A stretch of DNA of 20,133 nucleotides from Dysgonamonadaceae bacterium (GCA_031260235.1 JAIRKG010000148.1:1-20133), one strand, 5' to 3'; positions 1 to 7,975 are shown, numbered from the stretch's first letter. Notes: generated from the sequence alone by a model not told the origin. Translations and numbers: made by a program.

Positions 1-259
1 GAAAAGTTCGCTAAGGAGTTTCCTGATTTGATGTATCCGGCGATTGAAACGGCTTTTACCGAGCATATCTGGCATCAGTCCTGTAGAGCGGACAAAGCAA
101 AGGGATTTTTCAATATTTCCTGCAAAATATCCGGCGGCAAGCAATACGACAGTGATGATTTCCGCGTCGGTCGTTTTTACGACTTTCCGGCTCTTTATGT
201 TTCATAGATTTCAATATATCGTCAAAAACCACATATATTGCAACGGTTTTATTAACCAT
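1..259 (-). pseudogene. IS982-family transposase, 5' part, apparent frameshift, cut by left edge
   Basis: Read on the minus strand from the ATG at 259-257, the N-terminus begins MVNKTVAIYVVFDDILKSMK, the small N-terminal segment of IS982-type transposases. After about 28 codons the homology continues one frame over: TTDAEIITVVLLAAGYFAGN, then NIEKSLCFVRSTGLMP and the typical LGKSRFNRRIHQI stretch. The two parts join at a run of five A (plus-strand T at 174-178), and removing one A would restore one frame. The DDE catalytic part lies outside the window. IS982 transposases are normally one ORF, and the shift needed here is +1 rather than the usual programmed -1. I therefore infer a disabling indel or a sequencing error. 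The family call rests on recalled motif resemblance. A promoter lies upstream (292-322). I could not place the terminal inverted repeat. Confidence 0.8.
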
Positions 260-291
260 TGTCAATTTGTTTTATTGGGTTCTAAGCACTC

Positions 292-322
292 CAAATATAA
301 CTTGTTGACCTTTTTATTGCAA
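292..322 (-). promoter_or_regulatory. Promoter of the IS982-type transposase
   Basis: On the minus strand there is TTG (322-320), a 20-bp spacer and TATATTTG (299-292), which fits the Bacteroidetes pattern TTG-N19/20-TAnnTTTG. It lies about 33 bp upstream of the transposase ATG, so the transcript would have a leader of roughly 25 nt. The element is exact at -7. Confidence 0.6.
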
Positions 323-366
323 TAATTTATAGATAGCAACTTAAATTAATTATTTAAATAAAACTT

Positions 367-720
367 ATGACAGCACAAATTGGAGAAAGATTGTATTACG
401 AGGGAATAGTGTACACAATGGCAACCGATCCATTCTATCAATTCCTTAAAAATAACGAAGTTGAACGAAAGCAATATGGTAGATGTTCAGCTTGTTGGCG
501 AGGCTATCTTGGACAGTGGAAAATCGAGAATGACAAACTGTATCTGATTGGATTGCATGAGTTTGGCGAAACAAGTCAGAATACTCTAATGACCAGAATA
601 TTTCCGAATCAACAAGAAGTTTTTGCCGATTGGTTTTCAGGGGAAATCAGGATACCACGAGGAGAAATGTTGAAATACGTCCACGCGGGCTATTCCTCTC
701 TTTTCAAGCGAGTGTTCTGA
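367..720 (+). CDS. Conserved hypothetical protein, 117 aa
   Basis: I do not recognise a named family with certainty. The protein is soluble, has no signal peptide or membrane segment, and is rich in aromatic residues. It contains a short Cys pair (GRCSACWRGYLGQW, residues ~38-51), then KIENDKLYLIGL, and near the end FADWFSGEIRIPRGEMLKYV. That layout recalls small hypothetical proteins found scattered in accessory regions of many bacteria. The homologues I recall continue somewhat past the YSSLF stretch, so the C-terminus (SLFKRVF then TGA) may be shortened. The same reading frame continues past the TGA into the remnant at 733-936, which suggests a recombination joint near 710-730. It starts about 45 bp beyond the transposase promoter, pointing the other way. 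No clear promoter of its own was seen. Codon use looks genuine. Confidence 0.6.
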   Translation: MTAQIGERLYYEGIVYTMATDPFYQFLKNNEVERKQYGRCSACWRGYLGQWKIENDKLYLIGLHEFGETSQNTLMTRIFPNQQEVFADWFSGEIRIPRGEMLKYVHAGYSSLFKRVF

Positions 721-732
721 CAGATAAGCGGA

Positions 733-1178
733 TTGTCGATAATGCAGGAAAAGGTTTGCCCGAACAGCCTTGAAAGCCCGGCGCTATGTCGCCCGCTGCT
801 TTGCCACATCGAGCGACACAAGTACATCAAACGAAGCCGCGTTGAAGCCATTGGCAGGGAGTATTTTCTGCAGATAAAGGCACACAACCAGCCCGCTTAT
901 TTTGTGAACTTCGCCGGACTTAACGGCGTGCTTTAACCGGGAGAACGGAACTGAGCGCAAAAACGCTTCGAGAAGTCTATTGCATGTATGGCGTGCCGGA
1001 CTTGGAACACCAACAGGAAACGGAAGAGAAACCGCAACCGGAAGTCCGCAAGGAAAATTTCCCCTACATGTTTTCGGAGGTCGAGATGCACGAGATTTTG
1101 CAGGCGGCTGTCCACCAGCCATACAACAGTGCCAATTTGCTTGACTTGCTGTTGAATGGCAAAAAGAAAAGAGGTTGA
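733..1178 (+). pseudogene. Frameshifted coding remnant of unknown family
   Basis: Two overlapping plus-strand frames look like one broken gene. The first (733-936) reads with protein-like composition through REYFLQIKAHNQPAYFVNFA and then stops. The second, open from 924 to 1178, reads LTGRTELSAKTLREVYCMYG, then PYMFSEVEMHEILQAAV and LLDLLLNGKKKRG before TGA. A single shift around 920-935 would fuse them into about 145 residues ending in a basic tail. The base composition is more GC-rich than the flanking AT-rich DNA. I could not assign a family. A conjugative-element or phage protein C-terminus is possible but is only a guess. Opposite-strand ORFs here (784-1272) look like shadows. Confidence 0.45.
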
Positions 1179-1320
1179 ATAACGCAAATTGTTTTCTGAT
1201 TTTTACCCGCGAAACCAGCGCGGTGCATAACTTGCGCCGTTTTTTGTGTAAATATTCAGTAGAATAAAGCATATATTAATATATTATTGTTGTCGCACAA
1301 GATTGTCCGGTTGCCCCCCC

Positions 1321-1467
1321 GTAATAATCAACCCTTTCTTTGGCGCAGGCACAACAGGACTTGTTGCCCAACAGCACGGCCGGAATTATATCGGTATTGA
1401 ATTAAATGCTGCGTATGTAGAGATTGCCAAAGAGCGACTCGAAAAATCTAAAAAGGCAGTTTTGTGA
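1321..1467 (+). pseudogene. C-terminal fragment of a DNA methyltransferase (N6-adenine/N4-cytosine type)
   Basis: The frame reads VIINPFFGAGTTGLVAQQ, then HGRNYIGIELNAAYVEIAKE, ending with RLEKSKKAVL and TGA. The NPFFGAGTTG segment is the SAM-binding motif I (usually DPFxGSGTT), and GRNYIGIELNxxYVEIAKxRL is the standard end of beta-class type II and orphan methyltransferases (Pfam N6_N4_Mtase). Only the last ~48 residues are present, and the catalytic DPPY/SPPY motif and target-recognition part are missing. The first D of motif I is N here. Homology fades just upstream, at a run of seven C (1314-1320), which may be the breakpoint. This is a remnant of a lost modification or restriction-modification gene and cannot be functional. 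Confidence 0.8.
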
Positions 1468-1568
1468 TTTTTTTTTACGCATTTCATTTTTCCAAATAAG
1501 CGCTTTTGATTTTTCGGGATTAATAATTCTTTATGATTGTAGGGTAACCAGTCCGGGTGTGCTGCCAT
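1386..1568 (-). pseudogene. Possible 5' fragment of a hypothetical gene, running into methyltransferase remnant
   Basis: On the minus strand an ATG at 1568 opens MAAHPDWLPYNHKELLIPKN, which looks protein-like. After about 38 codons the frame runs antisense through the methyltransferase fragment, where it must be meaningless, and stops at 1386. The upstream AT-rich stretch contains an AAGAAA sequence at a ribosome-binding-site distance. The simplest reading is a gene start whose body was deleted when the two fragments were joined tail to tail. A chance ORF is also possible. Confidence 0.25.
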
Positions 1569-1653
1569 AATTTCTTTTTTATATCTATAAATATATTTGA
1601 ATAAAAATAAGTTTTAGACGACTAAAAATGAATTTATGAACGCAAATTGGGCG

Positions 1654-1687
1654 ATTGTTTCTCCTGATTGCGGAGGGGAGAAGCAAT
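1654..1687. repeat. Inverted repeat (11-bp stem)
   Basis: ATTGTTTCTCC (1654-1664) pairs with GGAGAAGCAAT (1677-1687), with one G-T wobble and a 12-nt loop. It lies in the gene-free stretch 1569-1907. It has no T run directly after it, so it is not an obvious terminator. It borders the cluster of small hairpins that follows. Confidence 0.5.
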
Positions 1688-1714
1688 AACGGGGATGGGG
1701 CTTTTTCGTCATTA

Positions 1715-1823
1715 TAAGCCGCGAAGCGGCGAAATAATATATAAAAAGAAAACTTTATTATAAGGGCGAAGCCCGAAACAAAAAAGAGAAATGGATTGCT
1801 TCGCTTCGCTCGTAATGACGGCG
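1715..1823. repeat. REP-like palindromic repeat cluster with GCGAAGC mini-hairpins
   Basis: This gene-free block carries three small palindromes: GCCGC-GAA-GCGGC (1718-1730), GGGC-GAA-GCCC (1764-1774) and an element reading ATGGATTGCTTCGC onward to CGTAATGACG (about 1791-1820). The last is the reverse complement of the CGTCATTGCGAGG...GAAGCAATCC elements at 7976-8125. The heptamer GCGAAGC, or its complement GCTTCGC, sits at the centre of each. GCGAAGC is known to form an unusually stable DNA mini-hairpin. I see no gene here. Confidence 0.65.
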
Positions 1824-1845
1824 GCGTTTTTTTGCAAGTGCGCTC

Positions 1846-1880
1846 AAAAAAGGCTATCCGACAAATTGTGGACAGCCTTT
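1846..1880 (-). terminator. Rho-independent terminator of the winged-helix gene
   Basis: On the minus strand, AAAGGCTGTCC (1880-1870) pairs with GGATAGCCTTT (1859-1849), with one wobble and a 10-nt loop, and runs into T residues (1851-1846). It begins 27 nt after the stop codon of the gene at 1908-2105, so it probably ends the gyrA-side transcription unit. Confidence 0.8.
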
Positions 1881-1907
1881 ACTTTATCCTATGTACTTTT
1901 GCTCGTT

Positions 1908-2105
1908 TTACGACAGGGAGAGTGTAGTGTCATCTTCTGTCTTCCCAAAGACCAATTTTTCTTCACGCGCTAACCAGCCTATGGCTGCGTAAATCTCTTT
2001 TTCGGTCAGTTTGGTCAACTTCTTCACGTCTTTAATACCTTTAGAGCCTTGTTCGTCAAGCACTTTCCAAATAAGGCCTGCGTCTGTTCCGATTTTTTCT
2101 TTCAT
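1908..2105 (-). CDS. Small winged helix-turn-helix protein (DUF2582 / PF10771 type)
   Basis: This is a 65-residue soluble protein beginning MKEKIGTDAGLIWKVLDEQG. Predicted helices are followed by KKLTKLTEKEIYAAIGWLAR, typical of the recognition helix region, then the wing EEKLVFGKTEDDTTLSL. The length and the pattern AGxxWKxLxExG...AIGWLAREEKL match the short stand-alone winged-helix proteins of Bacteroidota (DUF2582). These are thought to bind nucleic acid, though the exact target is not established. It starts 43 bp after the TPR gene on the same strand. I see no convincing -7 element in the gap, so co-transcription is likely. A strong terminator follows. The start codon is the only sensible one for this family. 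Confidence 0.85.
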   Translation of the reverse strand: MKEKIGTDAGLIWKVLDEQGSKGIKDVKKLTKLTEKEIYAAIGWLAREEKLVFGKTEDDTTLSLS

Positions 2106-2148
2106 TTTTTCTTAATTTTTGAATTTGAAAATATGTAATTTAACATTG

Positions 2149-3372
2149 TTATTCTTTCAACGATTCATAAAGTTTTTCCATCTTTTCATATTTTGTGTCT
2201 CCCAAAGCATAATAAATCTGAACCAAAGCCCAAACCGTACTTGAATTTTTAGGCTCTATTTCATGCGCTTTTTCAAAGTAAGGCAGGGCTTCTTTGAAAA
2301 AATCCAGCGCCTTTTGAGACTCAATTTTAGATTGAACAAGGTCTTTTATTTGATCTGCTTCACCCCGTTTTTCAACGCCTAAATTGAAATAAACGCGACC
2401 GAGATGCGTAAGAAATTCGGCACTGTCTGGTTTCAATTCTATTGATTTTTCCATGTTCTTGATGGCTGCATCAATATTCTTGTCGCCTTCATAAACCTGA
2501 CCTAAAACGTCATACAATTGTGCATTGTCCGGATTGTTGGCAATAGCGGCATCCAAATAACCAATGGCTTCGTTGGTTTTTCCTTTACTGATACTTTGAT
2601 TAATCAAATTCAACAGAAAATAATCTTCTGCCGGAAATTTCTTAAATCCTTCGGTGATTGTTTTTTCAAAACTGGCCGAATCTTTTATTTGCATGTATTC
2701 ACCGGCAAGCGCACGATAAATATCCACTTCATTGACCCCGCCGTCTTTAATCTCTTCAAAAATCTCAATGGCAGCCTGATGATTAGGAATAAATACTGCG
2801 GAAAGACCGGCATAGTATCGGATTTGATTTTCGATGCTATCCGGCGCCGGCCATTTTTCATCCTTAAAAAGTTCCATTTTCCGGAAATCGCCATACAGTC
2901 TGAAATTTTTATAAGCCCTTTCATAATCCCTGTTGTTGTAATAATAAATCCCCGCATTGGAATAAAAAGGACGGTTGGTCAGCATGATCGACTTGATGTC
3001 TTTCGTATATTTGAGTTTCACTTTCCCTTTTTCATTGGGACGCGCATCATACTCCATAGATTTTTCAAAGTAAGGTAAAATTGCATCCAAAGCGGCATAC
3101 ATTACTGCTTCATCTGGCTGCTTACCAAGCATTTCGTTTGTCCGTTCCAAATCAAACTGTTTGTTTTCGATAGAGCCTGCCACATACCAGGTTTCCGCCA
3201 TTTCTGCCGATTCCGGATTGGTCAAAGCATCTTTAATGATTGCACGCGCCTCCGCAATGTTGGGCGTTGTTCCTTTAATTTCATTAGCCGCAGCTTTTAC
3301 TGCTTTTTTCTGCCCAAAAGTGATACTTGCCGCAAGAAGAAAAAACACTGCTGTAAAGACTATTTTTTTCAT
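2149..3372 (-). CDS. Exported tetratricopeptide repeat protein
   Basis: This is a 407-residue protein with a clear signal peptide (MKKIVFTAVFFLLAASITFG, cleavage probably before Gln21), so it is periplasmic or surface-exposed. The mature part is all-helical. Helical pairs with TPR character run through residues ~60-250. The clearest TPR units are at ~266-296 (NEAIGYLDAAIANNPDNAQL), ~300-330 (DAAIKNMEKSIELKPDSAEF) and ~360-392 (ALPYFEKAHEIEPKNSSTVW). TPRs act as protein-binding scaffolds, and no enzyme motif is visible. Its position 46 bp downstream of gyrA is, from memory, common in Bacteroidales. It may be read through from gyrA, but a separate -7 element lies in the gap. The specific role is unknown. 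Confidence 0.9.
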   Translation of the reverse strand: MKKIVFTAVFFLLAASITFGQKKAVKAAANEIKGTTPNIAEARAIIKDALTNPESAEMAETWYVAGSIENKQFDLERTNEMLGKQPDEAVMYAALDAILPYFEKSMEYDARPNEKGKVKLKYTKDIKSIMLTNRPFYSNAGIYYYNNRDYERAYKNFRLYGDFRKMELFKDEKWPAPDSIENQIRYYAGLSAVFIPNHQAAIEIFEEIKDGGVNEVDIYRALAGEYMQIKDSASFEKTITEGFKKFPAEDYFLLNLINQSISKGKTNEAIGYLDAAIANNPDNAQLYDVLGQVYEGDKNIDAAIKNMEKSIELKPDSAEFLTHLGRVYFNLGVEKRGEADQIKDLVQSKIESQKALDFFKEALPYFEKAHEIEPKNSSTVWALVQIYYALGDTKYEKMEKLYESLKE

Positions 3373-3406
3373 AAACGAATTATTTAAAAGACTATTATTC
3401 CGACAA

Positions 3407-3414
3407 CAAAGTTA
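3407..3414 (-). promoter_or_regulatory. Possible -7 promoter element for the TPR gene
   Basis: TAACTTTG on the minus strand (3414-3407) fits the Bacteroidetes -7 consensus TAnnTTTG and lies about 35 bp before the TPR start codon. There is no good TTTG about 20 bp further upstream, where the end of gyrA lies, so this may be a weak internal promoter. Confidence 0.4.
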
Positions 3415-3418
3415 TAAA

Positions 3419-5965
3419 TTATTCGTTAATATCATTCCTTTTCGTATCATTTTTTACATTATTTTTTACTGTTCCCGGATTTTCATCGTTTTTTTCATCA
3501 ACAATATCCATTTCCGACTCGGAAATGACCTTGCAAACCGAAGCAATTTCATCGTTGCGTTTCTCAAGATTAATCAACCGGACGCCTTGCGTAGCTCGCC
3601 CGATTACGTTCACTGCGGAAACATTCAAACGGATGGCGATTCCGGATTTATTGATAATCATCAAATCGTTTTCATCAACAACGTTCTTAATACCTACCAA
3701 AACGCCTGTTTTTTCGGTAATATTCAACGTTTTAACGCCTTTCCCTCCACGGTTGGTGATGCGGTAATCGTCTATTTTGGAACGCTTGCCGTATCCCTGT
3801 TCGGAAACAGCCAGAATTGTTTCTTTTTCAATGTCTTTCATACAAATCATACCTATCACCTCATCGGCTTTCGCATCCAAAGTCATCCCTTTCACACCTG
3901 CAGCCGTCCGCCCCATGCAACGCACCGTTTTTTCGTGGAAACGAAGTGCACGGCCTCTGCGGCTGGCGATAATGATTTCGTTGTTGCCGTTGGTCATTCT
4001 TACAGATATCACCTCGTCGCCATCGCGCAGAACAATGGCGTTCACACCGTTTTGGCGCGGACGGGAATAGGCTTCCAGCATGGTTTTCTTGATAATGCCC
4101 TTTTTCGTACAGAAAAGCAGGTAATGAGATTTGACAAAATCGCTGTCGTTCAGCCATTTCACACGGATAAAAGCATTTACTCTGTCGTCTGCTTCAATAT
4201 TCAGCAAATTTTGGATTGCACGTCCTTTCGAAGTTTTTGTGCCTTCCGGTATGTCGTAAACTTTCAGCCAATAGCAACGTCCCTTTTGCGTAAACAGCAA
4301 CATTGTTGCGTGCATATTTGCCGGATAAATGTATTCTACAAAATCTTCGTCGCGGGTTTCGGAGCCTTTGGCTCCTACACCGCCGCGATTTTGGGAGCGA
4401 AATTCCGCCAGAGGTGTGCGTTTGATGTAGCCCCAATGCGAAATCGTGATAATCATTTCTTCGTCGGCATAAAAATCTTCCGGATTGAAATCTTCCGTAG
4501 CATAAACGATGTCGGTTTTCCGGTTATCGCCATATTTGTCCCGAATTTCGATCATCTCTTCCTTTATAATATTCATTAGATGATCTTTGTTTGCCAAAAT
4601 ATCTTTCAGGTCAGCAATCAGTTTCAAAACCTCGTCATATTCGGCGTGCAACTTGTTTTGTTCCAATCCGGTTAATTGACGCAGACGCATTTCGACGATA
4701 GCCCGCGACTGGATTTCCGTCAATCCGAAACGTTCCATCAAACGTTCGATTGCTTCGTTTGGACTTTGGGAGGAACGGATAATAGCAATTACTTCGTCAA
4801 TATTGTCGGAAGCAATAATCAAACCTTCCAAGATATGCGCTCTTTCTTCAGCTTTCCGTAAATCATACAAGGTACGGCGGGTTACTACATCTACGCGGTG
4901 ATCGACGAAATATTTGACCAAATCTTTCAGATTCAAAATTCTCGGACGGCCGTTGACCAAAGCGACATTATTCACACTGAAAGAAGATTGCAGTGCGGTC
5001 AGTTTGTAGAGTTTGTTCAGCACCACGCTCGAATTGCCGTCTTTCTTGATATCCACAACAATACGCATCCCTTCGCGGTCGGATTCATCGTTCACATTCG
5101 ATATGCCTTCGATTTTTTTATCTCCCACCAAATCCGCAATATGCTTAATTAATTCCGCCTTATTGACAAGGTATGGAATTTCCGTAACGATAATCTTTTC
5201 TCTGCCGTCTTTGAGTTCGATCTCTGCTTTTCCGCGCAAAATCACGCGTCCGCGTCCGGTTTCAAAAGCGTCGCGAACGCCGGAATATCCATAAATAGAA
5301 GCACCCGTCGGAAAATCCGGTGCTTTAATATATTCCATTAAATTAGACACTTCGACTTGTCCACGAGCGTCAATATAAGCCAAAATGGCGTTGATACATT
5401 CCGTCAGATTATGGGGCGGCATATTGGTTGCCATCCCGACGGCAATACCCGACGAGCCGTTGATTAGCAGGTTCGGTATTCGTGTTGGAAGAACGGTCGG
5501 TTCCTTACTTTTGTCGTCGTAAGTCAATTGAAAATCGACGGTTTCCTTGTCGATATCCTGCAACATTTCTTCGGCTAACCGGCTCATACGAGCTTCCGTA
5601 TAACGCATGGCGGCGGGAGAATCGCCGTCTACAGAGCCGTAATTGCCCTGTCCGTCAACCAGTAAATAGCGCATCGACCAGGGTTGCGCCATACGCACCA
5701 TCGTATTGTAAACCGAAGAATCGCCGTGCGGATGATATTTCCCTAACACATCTCCCACAATACGCGCGGATTTTTTATACGGCTTGTCGGAATTGCTTCC
5801 GATTTCATTCATACCATATAAAACCCGTCTATGAACGGGCTTAAGTCCGTCTCTCACATCGGGCAAAGCCCTGGATATAATCACTGACATCGAATAGTCG
5901 ATGTAAGCCGATTTCATTTGATCTTCAATGTCAATTTTAATTATTCTGTCTTTATTATCAGTCAT
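3419..5965 (-). CDS. gyrA: DNA gyrase subunit A
   Basis: This is the 848-residue GyrA subunit of the A2B2 type II topoisomerase that introduces negative supercoils. The breakage-reunion domain spans residues ~10-490 and holds the catalytic Tyr122 ([11 protein letters not shown]). The quinolone-determining stretch is [19 protein letters not shown] (77-95). Beta-pinwheel repeats of the C-terminal domain follow from ~500 to ~820, and the GyrA-box-like [10 protein letters not shown] element supports gyrase over topoisomerase IV. The tail is Asp/Asn/Glu-rich. Ser83 (E. coli numbering) is retained, but position 87 is Asn (codon AAT, 5707-5705) where Asp or Glu is usual. No gyrB is nearby. The gene starts 54 bp after asnB with no clear own promoter, so it may be transcribed with asnB. 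Confidence 0.97.
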   Translation of the reverse strand: MTDNKDRIIKIDIEDQMKSAYIDYSMSVIISRALPDVRDGLKPVHRRVLYGMNEIGSNSDKPYKKSARIVGDVLGKYHPHGDSSVYNTMVRMAQPWSMRYLLVDGQGNYGSVDGDSPAAMRYTEARMSRLAEEMLQDIDKETVDFQLTYDDKSKEPTVLPTRIPNLLINGSSGIAVGMATNMPPHNLTECINAILAYIDARGQVEVSNLMEYIKAPDFPTGASIYGYSGVRDAFETGRGRVILRGKAEIELKDGREKIIVTEIPYLVNKAELIKHIADLVGDKKIEGISNVNDESDREGMRIVVDIKKDGNSSVVLNKLYKLTALQSSFSVNNVALVNGRPRILNLKDLVKYFVDHRVDVVTRRTLYDLRKAEERAHILEGLIIASDNIDEVIAIIRSSQSPNEAIERLMERFGLTEIQSRAIVEMRLRQLTGLEQNKLHAEYDEVLKLIADLKDILANKDHLMNIIKEEMIEIRDKYGDNRKTDIVYATEDFNPEDFYADEEMIITISHWGYIKRTPLAEFRSQNRGGVGAKGSETRDEDFVEYIYPANMHATMLLFTQKGRCYWLKVYDIPEGTKTSKGRAIQNLLNIEADDRVNAFIRVKWLNDSDFVKSHYLLFCTKKGIIKKTMLEAYSRPRQNGVNAIVLRDGDEVISVRMTNGNNEIIIASRRGRALRFHEKTVRCMGRTAAGVKGMTLDAKADEVIGMICMKDIEKETILAVSEQGYGKRSKIDDYRITNRGGKGVKTLNITEKTGVLVGIKNVVDENDLMIINKSGIAIRLNVSAVNVIGRATQGVRLINLEKRNDEIASVCKVISESEMDIVDEKNDENPGTVKNNVKNDTKRNDINE

Positions 5966-6019
5966 TATGTATTTATTTTAATTAATGTTACAGATTAGTT
6001 TGATTTCTGAAAAATCGCG

Positions 6020-7708
6020 CTAAGGTACGGCTTTTTCTCCATAAGCATCATTATGCACAGTCTTCACAGCCCGCCCCGAAGGATCAATCATTTTCTTAAA
6101 TGCCTCGTCCCACTCCAGAGCAACCGGCGTACTGCAGGCAACCGACGGCACGGAAGGTACTGTCTTCGCCGCCGAATCGGAAGGAAATAATTCCTTGAAA
6201 ATTGTCCGGTAATGATATTCTTCTTTCGACATCGGAGGATTGATTGGAAAACGCTCGGCTGCTTTGGCAAATTCTTCGTCCGAAACAAACGTCGACGCTA
6301 TTTCCCGTAAAGTGTCGATCCAGTTATATCCTACGCCGTCGGAAAATTGCTCTTTTTGCCGCCAGGCGACGCTTTCCGGCAGGAAATCTTCAAATGCTTT
6401 CCGGAGAATCCATTTTTCCATCCGCCCTTTCAACCCGCTAATTTTGTCTTCGGGATTCAAACGCATGGCGACATCCATAAATTCTTTGTCCAGAAAAGGC
6501 ACGCGCCCTTCTACGCCCCATGCGGCCAAAGATTTGTTGGCACGCAAACAATCATAAAGGTTTAATTTGTCTAATTTGCGGACGGTTTCCTCGTGTAAAG
6601 CTTTTGCATTCGGCGCTTTGTGGAAATAGAGATAGCCTCCGAATATTTCGTCTGCACCTTCGCCGGAGAGCACCATTTTGATACCCATCGAACGGATGAC
6701 TCTTGCCAGCAGATACATGGGCGTCGAAGCCCGCACGGTTGTTACGTCGTAGGTTTCGATATGGTAAATAACGTCGCGGATGGCGTCTAAGCCTTCCTGA
6801 ATCGTGAAATGCACTTCGTGGTGAACGGTTCCTATATAATCGGCCACTTTTTGCGCGGCAGCCAAATCGGGCGAACCTTCCAAGCCTACTGCAAAAGAGT
6901 GTAATTGAGGCCACCATGCACGCCGCCGTCCATCGGATTCTACGCGGTTTGCCGCATATTTTTTCGCTACTGCCGATACAATCGACGAATCCAACCCCCC
7001 GGATAGAAGCACACCGTAAGGCACATCGGTCATCAATTGCCGCTTGACAGCCCGTTCCATAGATTCGCGCAAATTCTGAATGCTGGATTCATTGTCTTTT
7101 ATATTTTCATAATTCATCCAGTCACGCGTATACCAGCGGGTCAATTTACCGCCGTCTTTGCTGTACAAATAATGTCCCGGAGGAAAAACCTCAATTTTTT
7201 CGCAATACGGCTCAAGGGATTTCAATTCGGAAGCCACATGAAAAGTACCGCTGCTGTCCCATCCTATATACAACGGAATAATGCCGATATGATCCCTGGC
7301 AATGAAATATGAATCGTTGCGCGAATCATACAAGGCAAACGCAAAAATACCATTCATATCTTCCAAAAAATTCACGCCCTTTTCCGTATATAAAGAAAGG
7401 ATGACTTCACAATCGGACTTGGTTTTAAACTGATATGTTCCGGTTTGCCGATCGCGAATTTCCTGATGATTGTATATTTCGCCGTTTACAGCTAATATGA
7501 TGTCGCCATATTGCGAATACAAAGGCTGTTGTCCCGACTGGGGATCAACAATAGCCAACCGTTCATGCGCCAAAATGGCTTTATCGGAGCAATAAATTCC
7601 CGACCAGTCCGGTCCCCTGTGACGGATTTTCTTTGCCATAGCCAATGCCCTTGGCCGCAATTTTTCTGCACTATCTTTCAAATCGAATATTCCTATTATT
7701 CCACACAT
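6020..7708 (-). CDS. asnB: Asparagine synthase B (glutamine-hydrolysing)
   Basis: This 562-residue enzyme makes asparagine from aspartate, glutamine and ATP in the cytosol. It has an N-terminal class II glutamine amidotransferase domain (~2-190). Its catalytic Cys2 is exposed after Met removal (MCGIIGIF), followed by RHRGPDWSG (29-37), HERLAIVDP (48-56) and AVNGEIYNH (73-81). The synthetase domain (~210-460) carries the pyrophosphate-binding loop SGGLDSS (236-242) and SGEGADEIFGGY. A C-terminal extension rich in Ser, Pro and Val follows at ~500-562. The length is close to the usual ~555. A good promoter and two palindromes lie upstream (7786-7839), which suggests dedicated regulation. gyrA follows 54 bp downstream on the same strand. 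Confidence 0.97.
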   Translation of the reverse strand: MCGIIGIFDLKDSAEKLRPRALAMAKKIRHRGPDWSGIYCSDKAILAHERLAIVDPQSGQQPLYSQYGDIILAVNGEIYNHQEIRDRQTGTYQFKTKSDCEVILSLYTEKGVNFLEDMNGIFAFALYDSRNDSYFIARDHIGIIPLYIGWDSSGTFHVASELKSLEPYCEKIEVFPPGHYLYSKDGGKLTRWYTRDWMNYENIKDNESSIQNLRESMERAVKRQLMTDVPYGVLLSGGLDSSIVSAVAKKYAANRVESDGRRRAWWPQLHSFAVGLEGSPDLAAAQKVADYIGTVHHEVHFTIQEGLDAIRDVIYHIETYDVTTVRASTPMYLLARVIRSMGIKMVLSGEGADEIFGGYLYFHKAPNAKALHEETVRKLDKLNLYDCLRANKSLAAWGVEGRVPFLDKEFMDVAMRLNPEDKISGLKGRMEKWILRKAFEDFLPESVAWRQKEQFSDGVGYNWIDTLREIASTFVSDEEFAKAAERFPINPPMSKEEYHYRTIFKELFPSDSAAKTVPSVPSVACSTPVALEWDEAFKKMIDPSGRAVKTVHNDAYGEKAVP

Positions 7709-7784
7709 AACTTATTGATTATTTTTTGTTTCCTTAAGTTGGGCTTGCCATCTTTCTTAAATTTGTACTATTATAATTCCCTGT

Positions 7785-7816
7785 GCAAAGTAACAAATAT
7801 TTTTTCACATATACAA
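7785..7816 (-). promoter_or_regulatory. Promoter of asnB
   Basis: On the minus strand there is TTG (7816-7814), then about 21 bp, then TACTTTG (7792-7786) followed by C. This is a near match to the Bacteroidetes -7 element TAnnTTTG, one base short between the TA and TTTG. Transcription would start near 7780, giving a leader of about 70 nt before the ATG at 7708. The -33 element lies inside the palindrome at 7806-7822. Confidence 0.55.
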
Positions 7817-7822
7817 TATGTG
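7806..7822. promoter_or_regulatory. Palindrome overlapping asnB -33 region (operator candidate)
   Basis: CACATAT-ACA-ATATGTG is a perfect 7-bp inverted repeat with a 3-bp spacer. It covers the predicted -33 element of asnB. This position is typical of a repressor site, but no cognate regulator can be named from the window. Confidence 0.5.
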
Positions 7823-7825
7823 ACG

Positions 7826-7839
7826 GTGATCGTTATCAC
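7826..7839. promoter_or_regulatory. CRP/FNR-like palindrome upstream of asnB
   Basis: GTGAT-CGTT-ATCAC is a perfect inverted repeat of the form GTGA-N6-TCAC. This is the core recognised by CRP/FNR-superfamily regulators (TGTGA-N6-TCACA). The outer bases are G and A. It sits about 10 bp beyond the -33 element, where an activator would bind. No regulator gene of this family is in the window. Confidence 0.45.
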
Positions 7840-7975
7840 ATTTCTCAAAGCGGGTTAGTTTACGGGGGTAGAAACGAAATGTATCAAAATGAGAAGACTG
7901 CAAAAGAGTGATAATACTTTAATTTACGTGTGATTAGACATGACCGTCGTATCGGAAGTCGGCCAATGCCCATCC

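Noticed and set aside
784..1272. A 162-residue minus-strand ORF
   Set aside because: It is antisense to frames with better protein character, is Arg/Ser/Pro-rich, and has no motif.
3161..4579. A 472-residue plus-strand ORF opposite the TPR gene and gyrA
   Set aside because: It lies antisense to two well-supported genes, has skewed Phe/Ile/His-rich composition typical of shadow frames, and shows no family motif.
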